Positions 37,407-43,609 of a stretch of DNA of 64,000 nucleotides are shown piece after piece. The DNA comes from Prevotellaceae bacterium MN60 (lineage in GTDB: Bacteria > Bacteroidota > Bacteroidia > Bacteroidales > Bacteroidaceae), in NCBI GenBank assembly GCA_900199555.1, contig FZQZ01000009.1, positions 1 to 64,000 on the forward strand, in the 5' to 3' direction. The translations under genes and the position numbers were made by a program. The first letter of the stretch is position 1. Every line of letters begins with the position of its first letter. The notes under the pieces were generated by a model. The model was given only the letters and a program-made list of their open reading frames with translations. It ran no database searches and had not been told where the DNA came from.

Positions 37407-37414
37407 TAACTTTG
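37407..37414 (+). promoter_or_regulatory. -7 box of the triple-domain protein gene
   Basis: TAacTTTG, no TTG at the -33 position, 74 bp before the start codon. Spacing from the operator is the same as at susC within 1 bp. Confidence 0.6.
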
Positions 37415-37488
37415 CCGATGAAATCTAAGAACGACAAAGACGAGACTTCTAAATTAACATTATTACATAACTTAAAAACAAAACGATT

Positions 37489-38664
37489 ATGAAGAAAATC
37501 TTTACGCTTATTGTAATGCTCGCTGCTGTATTAGGCATGCAGGCACAAGACACATGGACCATTGCTGGTGATGAGACTCTTATGGGTGAGGGTTGGAAGC
37601 CTGCATCAACGGTTAACGTGATGACAACAACTGATAACATTCACTACACCTTAGTCAAGGAGAACGTGATGTTGAAGGCAAGCACATATTATTATAAGGC
37701 ATGTCAAAATGGTGGTTGGGACGTTGCTATTCCACAGGAGGGAAACAATGAGTTAGCCATAGCTGAGAATGGCGCTTACAAAATTACTTTCACATTAGAT
37801 CTTTCGGGCGAGAATGCTTCTTTGACTGCAGATGCCACAAAGACTGGAGAATATGAGGGTTCTTTGGATGCAACCGTAGTCCTTGCCGGTGCTACAGCTA
37901 TTTTCGGTGTAAGCTGGGATGGTGCATCTTCGGATAATACGATGACAACAACAGATGGTGTACACTATACTATGCAAAAGACTGACATCACTCTTGAAGC
38001 TTTTGTTAACTATGAGTTCAAGATTGTAATCGATGGACAATGGAATGGTAATGCTGGTGAAGGCAAGTTTGCATCAAAAGATGCTCAGGGAAAAGACTAT
38101 CCCAATATTGAGATTACTGTTGAAGAAAATGGTGTATATACTATCAACTTTAGCGTAGACATTGAAGCAAAGACCTTTACAGTACAAACTACTAAGACTG
38201 GCGATGCAGTTATTGCCGAGAAGACTTGGACTATAGCAGGCAGCAGCGCACTTGTCTTTGGTGAAGATCACACTTGGGATCCCACTTATACCGAAAATGA
38301 TATGACAAAACTTGAGGATGGCTCTTTCGAATTGGTTAAGCATAGCATCACGTTTGACACACCGACAACAATTAATTTTAAGGTTTGTGCTAACCACTCA
38401 TGGGACGAATCGTATGGTGATAATGGAGAAAATATGAGTTATGAAATAGAAACTGCTGGTACTTATGATGTCATTTTCACTTTCATTCCTGACAGCAAAT
38501 CCCTTTCTGCAGAATTGGGAGATCCCACACCAGCCACAGGCATCAACACCGTTAAGGAGAACAACGCCAAGACTGCCGTTATTTACAACCTGCAGGGTCA
38601 GCGCATTCAGGAAGGCTATCATGGTATCGCTATTCAGAATGGTCGTAAGTTCATGATGAAATAA
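37489..38664 (+). CDS. Secreted protein with three tandem beta-sandwich domains, probable starch-binding, with sorting tail
   Basis: The 391-residue protein has a signal peptide (about 1-19, LGMQA-Q) but no lipobox. Three repeats of about 105-115 residues begin near 22 (DTWTIAGDETLMGEGWKP), 127 (ATVVLAGATAIFGVSWDGAS) and 245 (KTWTIAGSSALVFGEDHTWD). Each continues with a NxMTxxxDGxHYxL-type segment and a YxxKxxxNGxW-type strand carrying Trp. This resembles the SusE/SusF or pullulanase-type binding sandwiches. The tail (VIYNLQGQRIQEGYHGIAIQ, then NGRKFMMK) resembles type IX sorting domains. An operator-like palindrome and -7 box place it under the same regulator as susC and the amylase. Starch binding is inferred; I know no named family for the whole protein. 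Confidence 0.75.
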   Translation: MKKIFTLIVMLAAVLGMQAQDTWTIAGDETLMGEGWKPASTVNVMTTTDNIHYTLVKENVMLKASTYYYKACQNGGWDVAIPQEGNNELAIAENGAYKITFTLDLSGENASLTADATKTGEYEGSLDATVVLAGATAIFGVSWDGASSDNTMTTTDGVHYTMQKTDITLEAFVNYEFKIVIDGQWNGNAGEGKFASKDAQGKDYPNIEITVEENGVYTINFSVDIEAKTFTVQTTKTGDAVIAEKTWTIAGSSALVFGEDHTWDPTYTENDMTKLEDGSFELVKHSITFDTPTTINFKVCANHSWDESYGDNGENMSYEIETAGTYDVIFTFIPDSKSLSAELGDPTPATGINTVKENNAKTAVIYNLQGQRIQEGYHGIAIQNGRKFMMK

Positions 38665-38695
38665 TACATACCTTACATCTAATTTAAGCACAAGG

Positions 38696-38727
38696 CGGGC
38701 ACCCTTTGAGGATGCCCGTTTTTTTTA
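38696..38727 (+). terminator. Terminator after the triple-domain protein gene
   Basis: CGGGCA (38696-38701) and TGCCCG (38713-38718) form the stem with a CCCTTTGAGGA loop region, followed by a run of eight T. Confidence 0.85.
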
Positions 38728-38757
38728 GTTCCCTGAACATCTTGGGCACTTTCTTTA

Positions 38758-38771
38758 TGCAACCGATTGCA
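38758..38771. promoter_or_regulatory. LacI-type operator upstream of the amylase gene
   Basis: TGCAACCGATTGCA keeps the TGCAA and TTGCA arms of the junction operator with a changed centre. Its centre is 61.5 bp upstream of the -7 box at 38826. Confidence 0.75.
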
Positions 38772-38825
38772 TTTACTGCTGTGTTAATTTAGAGAATGAA
38801 CGAGATAAACAATCGATAAAATTTC

Positions 38826-38833
38826 TATCTTTG
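38826..38833 (+). promoter_or_regulatory. -7 box of the amylase gene
   Basis: TAtcTTTG, with no TTG at the -33 position, 26 bp before the start codon. Confidence 0.6.
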
Positions 38834-38859
38834 CAACAGAATAACTAACTATACAAACA

Positions 38860-40587
38860 ATGAAAAGACTATTTTCCTTATTAACAAGCATGGTGGTTTC
38901 GCTAACCATGATGGCACAGGGCTGGCCTGCACAATACGAAGGCGTCATGCTGCAAGGCTTCTATTGGGACTCCTATACTGACACCAACTGGGAAAAACTG
39001 GCATCGCAAGCCGATGAACTATCACAGTTTTTCGAACTGATTTGGGTGCCCAACTCCGCCTATGCCAACTCCACAAGCAACAACATGGGCTACCACCCCG
39101 TTTATTGGTTTAATCATAGAAGTGCCTTCGGTACGGAAGCACAATTGCGCAATATGATTAGCATCTTCAACCAGAAAGGGCTGGGCGTAATAGAAGATGT
39201 GGTTATCAACCACCGAGCCAGTGTCAACAGCAATTGGCTGAACTTCCCCAAAGAAACCTATAATGGCATTGAGTATCAACTGACCGCTGCCGACATCTGC
39301 AACAACGACGAAGCAAAGGACAACGGCTACAATCCTACGGGAGCAGCAGACACTGGCGAAGGATGGGGTGGCGCACGTGACCTAGATCATACTGGCGAAA
39401 ACGTTCAGAAGAACGTTAACGCGTATCTCGATTTCCTGCTACACGACTTAGGATACAAAGGATTCCGCTATGACTTTGTGAAAGGATATGCAGCCAAGTA
39501 TGTTGGTCAATATAACAAGACTGCCCAACCCGAGTTTTCGGTCGGTGAATGTTGGGATGGCAACAAAACGGTGGTAACCAATTGGATTAACGGTACCAAA
39601 CAGGATGGTGTCATTCAGTCGGCCGCTTTCGACTTTCCACTCAAATACTATATCAACGATGCTTTCAGCCAAGGCAAGTGGAGCCGACTGAACGATGGCT
39701 GTCTGGCTAACGACAACAACTACAAGCGCTACGCTGTGACATTCGTAGATAATCATGACACGGGGCGCTTTGGCGAGTGTCCTCTCTATGCGAATGTAGA
39801 AGCTGCCAATGCTTTCATCCTAACAATGCCGGGTACCCCCTGCGTCTGGCTGAGCCATTGGAAAGCTTACAAGACAACCATTAAGAAACTGATTCTCACT
39901 CGCAAGGCAGCAGGTATCAATAATCAAAGTGCTATTCTCACTAAGAGCGCATCGACCAATGGCTATGTTCTCAACGTAGAAGGCAGCAAAGGAAAGCTGC
40001 TATTACTCTTAGGCGAGGCAACCGCTGACACTAACGGCTATAAGCTTGCTCTCGAAGGCACTAACTTCAAGCTATACGCTACTGAGAATGTAGACCTCAG
40101 TGCACTAGAGGACATTCATGAAGAGACCTTCGTAGCCCCCAGTTTCTGCACTGTTGCTGACGGAGAAGTTTGCGCATTCTTCGAAGCGCCTACCTCTTGG
40201 ACAACCGTAAAATGTTGGGCTTGGGATGCCAACAACAACTACACTGGCGGAGCATGGCCTGGAACAACATGTACAAAGGTGGGGGCTAACAATGGAAAGA
40301 AGGTGTGGAAGTGGACATATAGTGGTTCGCTCACTACCCTTCCCAAATACATCATCTTCAACAATGCGAATGGTCAACAGACTGCCGACCTCAACTTCAA
40401 AAACGGAGGCTACTATGATGAGGCAGGCTCACTGCAGGGTGTGGTGACAGATATACGAACCATCAATACAATACATATACAACCCCTCTCCTCTACCGCC
40501 ATCTACACATTAAGCGGGCAGAAGGTTGGCGGCACGCCCCACCGCGGTATGTATATCGTGAACGGAAAGAAATATGTTGTACGTTAA
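38860..40587 (+). CDS. Secreted alpha-amylase (GH13) with CBM26-type starch-binding module and sorting tail
   Basis: The 575-residue protein has a signal peptide (about 1-19, LTMMA-Q). The GH13 barrel shows region I VVINHR near 115, nucleophile Asp205 (GFRYDFVKG), acid/base Glu230 (SVGECWDG) and Asp300 (FVDNHDTGRF). A CBM26-like starch-binding module lies at about 440-530 (CWAWDANNNYTGGAWPG). The tail (AIYTLSGQKVGGTPHRGMYI, then VNGKKYVVR) resembles type IX sorting domains, so delivery differs from Bacteroides SusG, which is a lipoprotein. It should start starch digestion outside the cell. An operator and -7 box pair like that of susC precedes it, and a perfect 13-bp terminator follows. Confidence 0.9.
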   Translation: MKRLFSLLTSMVVSLTMMAQGWPAQYEGVMLQGFYWDSYTDTNWEKLASQADELSQFFELIWVPNSAYANSTSNNMGYHPVYWFNHRSAFGTEAQLRNMISIFNQKGLGVIEDVVINHRASVNSNWLNFPKETYNGIEYQLTAADICNNDEAKDNGYNPTGAADTGEGWGGARDLDHTGENVQKNVNAYLDFLLHDLGYKGFRYDFVKGYAAKYVGQYNKTAQPEFSVGECWDGNKTVVTNWINGTKQDGVIQSAAFDFPLKYYINDAFSQGKWSRLNDGCLANDNNYKRYAVTFVDNHDTGRFGECPLYANVEAANAFILTMPGTPCVWLSHWKAYKTTIKKLILTRKAAGINNQSAILTKSASTNGYVLNVEGSKGKLLLLLGEATADTNGYKLALEGTNFKLYATENVDLSALEDIHEETFVAPSFCTVADGEVCAFFEAPTSWTTVKCWAWDANNNYTGGAWPGTTCTKVGANNGKKVWKWTYSGSLTTLPKYIIFNNANGQQTADLNFKNGGYYDEAGSLQGVVTDIRTINTIHIQPLSSTAIYTLSGQKVGGTPHRGMYIVNGKKYVVR

Positions 40588-40594
40588 GTAAGAG

Positions 40595-40629
40595 AGACCG
40601 TATCGCTGTGTGAGCGATACGGTCTTTTA
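40595..40629 (+). terminator. Terminator of the amylase gene
   Basis: AGACCGTATCGCT (40595-40607) pairs perfectly with AGCGATACGGTCT (40613-40625), followed by TTTT. Confidence 0.92.
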
Positions 40630-40799
40630 GCTACTATCAACGACTTGCTACGGAGGAAGGTCTTCGATAACTGACCATTCCAGATAAACTCGTTGGTATT
40701 CTTCGCTGCGTCAGCCTGCTGTTGTGCCACATAGCTTACGTAGTTGTTGTAGCGCAAACGGGTGTCAATACCTACATACGATGTTCTATATGTCACCAC
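40626..40799 (-). pseudogene. Fragment of an outer-membrane beta-barrel protein
   Basis: A short minus-strand reading frame encodes DTRLRYNNYVSYVAQQQADA, then AKNTNEFIWNGQLSKTFLRSKSL. The pattern (alternating strands, then WNGQLSKTFL) resembles the last strands of TonB-dependent or family 3 barrel proteins. No signal peptide, plug or upstream barrel is present and the frame runs out into the amylase terminator. It is most likely the eroded remnant of a larger gene. There is nothing else gene-like in 40588-40978 apart from the promoter at 40920. Confidence 0.45.
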
Positions 40800-40919
40800 A
40801 AAATTACAATAATCTCATATCTAATAGAACGCAACAACTCGGAAAGTGTTGCGCAACGCGTTGCTAAAATTTTAGGGGGTACTCTCCCAAAGGGAGGAAC
40901 GAGGATTTTGTAGAAAAAA

Positions 40920-40951
40920 TTTGGAAATTCACTCACTTATTCGTATTTTTG
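40920..40951 (+). promoter_or_regulatory. Bacteroidetes-type promoter for the STAS-kinase gene
   Basis: TTTG at 40920-40923, a 20-bp spacer and TAttTTTG at 40944-40951. The start of transcription near 40958 rules out an upstream in-frame start at 40949 and supports ATG 40979. Confidence 0.7.
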
Positions 40952-40978
40952 CAAACAGAAACCAATAACACAATAAAT

Positions 40979-42169
40979 ATGAATATACAACTGACCAACC
41001 AGCATGGCGAAGCCATACTCACACTCTGCGGCAGACTAGACACCGCCGTATCACGCGAGACAAGTGCAGAGATCGACAAACAATTGAGCAGTGCCGGCAC
41101 TATCAACCAACTGACGGTAGATATAGCCGATTTGGACTATATCTCTAGTTCTGGTCTGCGCATTCTGCTGACATTGGCCAAACGATACGAGAAATTCAAG
41201 ATTATCGAGGTGAGCAACAAGATATACGACGTGTTCAACATGACGGGATTTACCAAGATTATGACCGTAGAGCGAGCACTGCGCCAGCTGAGCATTGAGG
41301 GTTGCGAGCTCATTGGCATCGGAGGCGTGGGCACCGTCTATCGCCTTGACGACGACACCATCATCAAAGTATTCCGCGAGGGTACTACGATGGATGAGGT
41401 GAGCAAAGAAATTAGCATGTCGAAAGAGGCCTTTGTGATGGGCATGCCTACTGCCATTTCCTATGATGTGGTAAAGGTAGGCAAGCAATATGGTTTGGTT
41501 TACGAGATGCTACGTGCCAAGACACTCAGCGATTGTATTTGTGAAGCTCCCGAACGTATAGATGAGTTTGCAAGGCAGTATGCATCACTATTCAGACAGA
41601 TGCACGACATACATGTTCCGACAGACAGCAGTGTGCCCAGTGCTATCGACCATGAACGCGAACAGGTGTTGCACATCCGTCGCTACTTTCCCCAAGAGAG
41701 CATCGACCTCTTGCTACAGATAGTAGATGCTATCCCTGCAGGCGACAGTCTGTTACACCTTGACCTGCAAGCCAAAAACGCCATGATGCAGGATGGGGAG
41801 ATTATGCTCATTGACATGGGAGAGATGGGGTATGGACATCCGCTGCTGGATTTGGGACACGCCTACTCTGCCATGGTGCTCTTGGTGGGAGACTACGAAA
41901 AAGTCATCGGTATGCCGCGCGAACTGGGTACCGAGCTATGGAATCGCGCCATCAACTACTACTTCGAAGGCTTGCCCGCTGACGTCATCGAACAGCGCAA
42001 AAAGCAGATAGCCGTTGTAGCCTGTATCCGCAACTTCAGCTGGCTGGCACTTAGCGACTCCTTCCCCGAAAGTGTCATCAACGAATGCAAGTCACTCTTC
42101 AACGAGCGCGTAGCCAGTCGCCGCGACGAAATCCTTGATATCTGCAAAACTTTCAAGGAGTGGCAGTAA
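40979..42169 (+). CDS. STAS domain fused to an aminoglycoside-phosphotransferase-like kinase
   Basis: The 396-residue cytoplasmic protein joins two modules. Residues 1-100 form a STAS (anti-sigma-antagonist) domain with ILTLCGRLDTAVS and the switch loop DYISSSGLRILL; Ser56-Ser58 lie where phosphorylation occurs in SpoIIAA-type proteins. Residues about 110-390 form a protein-kinase-like phosphotransferase: GIGGVGTVYRLDDDTIIKVF for the nucleotide loop and Lys, LHLDLQAKN with Asp262 for catalysis, and LIDMGEMG with Asp279 for metal. The kinase half matches a family of putative phosphotransferases of unclear substrate. The fusion suggests self-contained control of a partner, but no anti-sigma kinase is nearby. 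It has its own promoter. Confidence 0.8.
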   Translation: MNIQLTNQHGEAILTLCGRLDTAVSRETSAEIDKQLSSAGTINQLTVDIADLDYISSSGLRILLTLAKRYEKFKIIEVSNKIYDVFNMTGFTKIMTVERALRQLSIEGCELIGIGGVGTVYRLDDDTIIKVFREGTTMDEVSKEISMSKEAFVMGMPTAISYDVVKVGKQYGLVYEMLRAKTLSDCICEAPERIDEFARQYASLFRQMHDIHVPTDSSVPSAIDHEREQVLHIRRYFPQESIDLLLQIVDAIPAGDSLLHLDLQAKNAMMQDGEIMLIDMGEMGYGHPLLDLGHAYSAMVLLVGDYEKVIGMPRELGTELWNRAINYYFEGLPADVIEQRKKQIAVVACIRNFSWLALSDSFPESVINECKSLFNERVASRRDEILDICKTFKEWQ

Positions 42170-42193
42170 GACTAGTTCCTGATTTGCTTGGAC

Positions 42194-42257
42194 AATTATG
42201 CGTAAATTCAAGGAGAATTATGCGTAAATACTCCGAGAATTTACGCATAATTCTTTT
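42194..42257 (+). terminator. Direct copy plus perfect AT-rich hairpin after the STAS-kinase gene
   Basis: AATTATGCGTAAAT occurs at 42194-42207, again at 42216-42229, then inverted. GAATTATGCGTAAAT (42215-42229) pairs perfectly over 15 bp with ATTTACGCATAATTC (42239-42253), followed by TTTT. It can act as a terminator, though the extra direct copy is unexplained. Confidence 0.6.
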
Positions 42258-42264
42258 CGGTTCT

Positions 42265-42398
42265 GAATCAGCTACATTCAGCTCCGAATACAGCTATTTC
42301 GAGGTGCAATACAATAACTATTGAGGTGCGAAAGTAACTGATTCAGCGCTGAGTGTAGCTAATTGGGCGCTGAATATAGCTAATTCTGAGCGCCTCAA
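42265..42398. repeat. Cluster of imperfect 18-22 bp direct and inverted repeats
   Basis: GAATCAGCTACATTCAGC (42265-42282) is inverted as GCTGAGTGTAGCTAATT (42348-42364) and GCTGAATATAGCTAATTC (42369-42386), which repeat each other at a 22-bp period when aligned on TAGCTAATT. GAGGTGC at 42301 and 42323 adds another direct pair and GCGCCTCAA its inverse. No ORF fits. Confidence 0.65.
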
Positions 42399-42427
42399 TT
42401 TAGTATAGCATGTGGTAGGGGAAAAAC

Positions 42428-42458
42428 TTTGAATTAGCTTAAAAATTTTGTACCTTTG
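42428..42458 (+). promoter_or_regulatory. Strong Bacteroidetes-type promoter without a recognisable gene (copy 1)
   Basis: TTTG at 42428-42431, 19 bp, TAccTTTG at 42451-42458. The segment 42437-42460 is repeated at 42658-42681 with one base different. The transcript from here has no convincing ORF. Confidence 0.65.
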
Positions 42459-42484
42459 CATCCTAAATCTGAAGACCTGTAAAT

Positions 42485-42578
42485 AGTGCCACTTTTGCAT
42501 CGGGAAAGTGCCACTTTTACAAGGCAAAACAAGCTATATTGACGTTCAAAACAGGAACTTTTCCGGTGCTAAAGTGGC
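42485..42578. repeat. AGTGCCACTTTT repeats, two direct and one inverted
   Basis: AGTGCCACTTTTGCA (42485-42499) and AAGTGCCACTTTTAC (42506-42520) are direct copies. AAAGTGGC (42571-42578) is the inverse and could pair with either in RNA started at the promoter just upstream. Confidence 0.65.
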
Positions 42579-42647
42579 TCCGTTCCAATACTACGGAAAC
42601 TCGATACATTTTCTTTATTCTTCGGAGCGCAAATAGTTGACCAAAAA

Positions 42648-42679
42648 TTTGGATTTCGCTTAAAAATTTTGTATCTTTG
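42648..42679 (+). promoter_or_regulatory. Strong Bacteroidetes-type promoter (copy 2) upstream of the palindromic modules
   Basis: TTTG at 42648-42651, 20 bp, TAtcTTTG at 42672-42679. Transcription from about 42686 would cross a tiny ORF (MKQDKKT from ATG 42687), both 132-bp modules and the small lipoprotein gene. Confidence 0.65.
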
Positions 42680-42712
42680 CAGTCTAATGAAACAGGACAA
42701 GAAAACATAAGC

Positions 42713-42844
42713 GTGACACTGTGACGCTATGACACTAGAAATTTCAAACCCTACGCGTACCGCGCACCCACGCACACGTATAATAAGAACAGGCGGTACG
42801 CGTATAGTTTATAAAATTTAATGTCATAGTGTCACTACGTCACT
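42713..42844. repeat. Palindromic module 1 (132 bp): iterons around a core hairpin
   Basis: Left arm: three octamers GTGACACT, GTGACGCT, ATGACACT (42713-42736). Core: TACGCGTACCGC (42752-42763) pairs perfectly with GCGGTACGCGTA (42793-42804). Right arm: inverted octamers AATGTCAT, AGTGTCAC, TACGTCAC (42820-42843). Between the core arms lies CACGTATAATAAGAACAGG, nearly identical to that of module 2. Confidence 0.75.
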
Positions 42845-42873
42845 ACTTAACATTAAAAATAAAAGAATATGAA

Positions 42874-43005
42874 ATACAGATTACAGATAAAAACAAGATT
42901 TCTATAAACCCCATGCGTACGTAAGGCGCATCCGCGCACGTATTATAAGTACAGGTGTACGCATAGACTTTTAATAAACCATCTGTATGATCTGTATATC
43001 TGTAT
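42874..43005. repeat. Palindromic module 2 (132 bp): same layout, different iterons
   Basis: Left arm: ATACAGAT, TACAGATA (42874-42889). Core: ATGCGTAC (42913-42920) pairs with GTACGCAT (42957-42964). Right arm: ATCTGTAT, then ATCTGTA and ATCTGTA (42981-43004). The intervening CACGTATTATAAGTACAGG matches module 1. The core arms differ between modules yet remain complementary, as expected for a conserved structure. A small ORF (MKYRLQIKTRFL, ATG 42869) overlaps the left arm. Confidence 0.75.
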
Positions 43006-43033
43006 TAATAACACAAACGAAAATCACGCCATC

Positions 43034-43522
43034 ATGAGAAAGACCAAATCCATTCGAAATATACTGGAAGCAGTTAGGTCAGGGAACCGTCCCTTGGTAT
43101 GCGTCCCTTGGTCTATGATTATATGTTTTGGTATAATCCTTCTGTCGGGATGCCGAAATAATATGATTGAGTTTATTCCCGAAACATTTGTCGTGCATTC
43201 TATTGATGGATACCCGATCTCGCACTTATCTGTTGAAATAGATAGAAGAAACATGTGCTTCTATGTCATGAAAAAGAATGGAAGAAAAGGGTCTCCACAT
43301 CTTAGATTGGACTCTATTGGAGATGACTATGAGATAGAACTGTACAAAGGTGGCATTGTTTCTTCTGAAAGATATTACTCAATCCCAATAATGCCATCAG
43401 AAAAATATGTAATAACAAACTTTTCTGAAGGCGATGCTGGTTCATGTATGATTTATGTACTGATTGACAAAAATCTGAAAGTAAAGAAATGGGGAAATTG
43501 GAATCAGAGGGACATGGATTAA
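43034..43522 (+). CDS. Small putative lipoprotein of unknown function
   Basis: I do not recognise this 162-residue protein. The N-terminal 27 residues are basic, then a hydrophobic segment (MIICFGIILLSGC) ends in a lipobox-like Cys near residue 40. The mature part is about 120 residues of mixed beta character. ATG 43034 gives a long basic N-region; ATG 43115 (residue 28) would give a signal without positive charge. An 11-bp sequence, CGTCCCTTGGT, is duplicated at 43088 and 43102 within the N-region, a 14-bp period that is not a multiple of three and may have altered the original reading frame. It lies directly downstream of the two palindromic modules and may share their transcript. Confidence 0.55.
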   Translation: MRKTKSIRNILEAVRSGNRPLVCVPWSMIICFGIILLSGCRNNMIEFIPETFVVHSIDGYPISHLSVEIDRRNMCFYVMKKNGRKGSPHLRLDSIGDDYEIELYKGGIVSSERYYSIPIMPSEKYVITNFSEGDAGSCMIYVLIDKNLKVKKWGNWNQRDMD

Positions 43523-43527
43523 AATGA

Positions 43528-43567
43528 ACCCCAGAAGTATCCTTTCTAACTTCAGGGGGTCGTTTTA
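43528..43567 (+). terminator. Terminator of the small lipoprotein gene
   Basis: ACCCCAGAAGT (43528-43538) pairs with ACTTCAGGGGGT (43549-43560) with one bulge, followed by CGTTTT. Confidence 0.7.
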
Positions 43568-43609
43568 GAAATAAATCTTATTCCTTGAAAACATTGTCAA
43601 GGATAGAGT

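Noticed and set aside
42318..42775. Overlapping minus-strand frames in the repeat-rich gap
   Set aside because: They read through the repeats and promoter sequences, have unusual composition and no start-site context; treated as chance frames.
42713..42844. Replication origin with iterons
   Set aside because: Octamer iterons suggest it, but no rep gene, DnaA boxes or partition genes are present and the arms are inverted around a hairpin.
42713..43005. CRISPR array
   Set aside because: There are only two modules, with internal palindromes and 8-bp iterons rather than constant repeats with unique spacers, and no cas genes are nearby.
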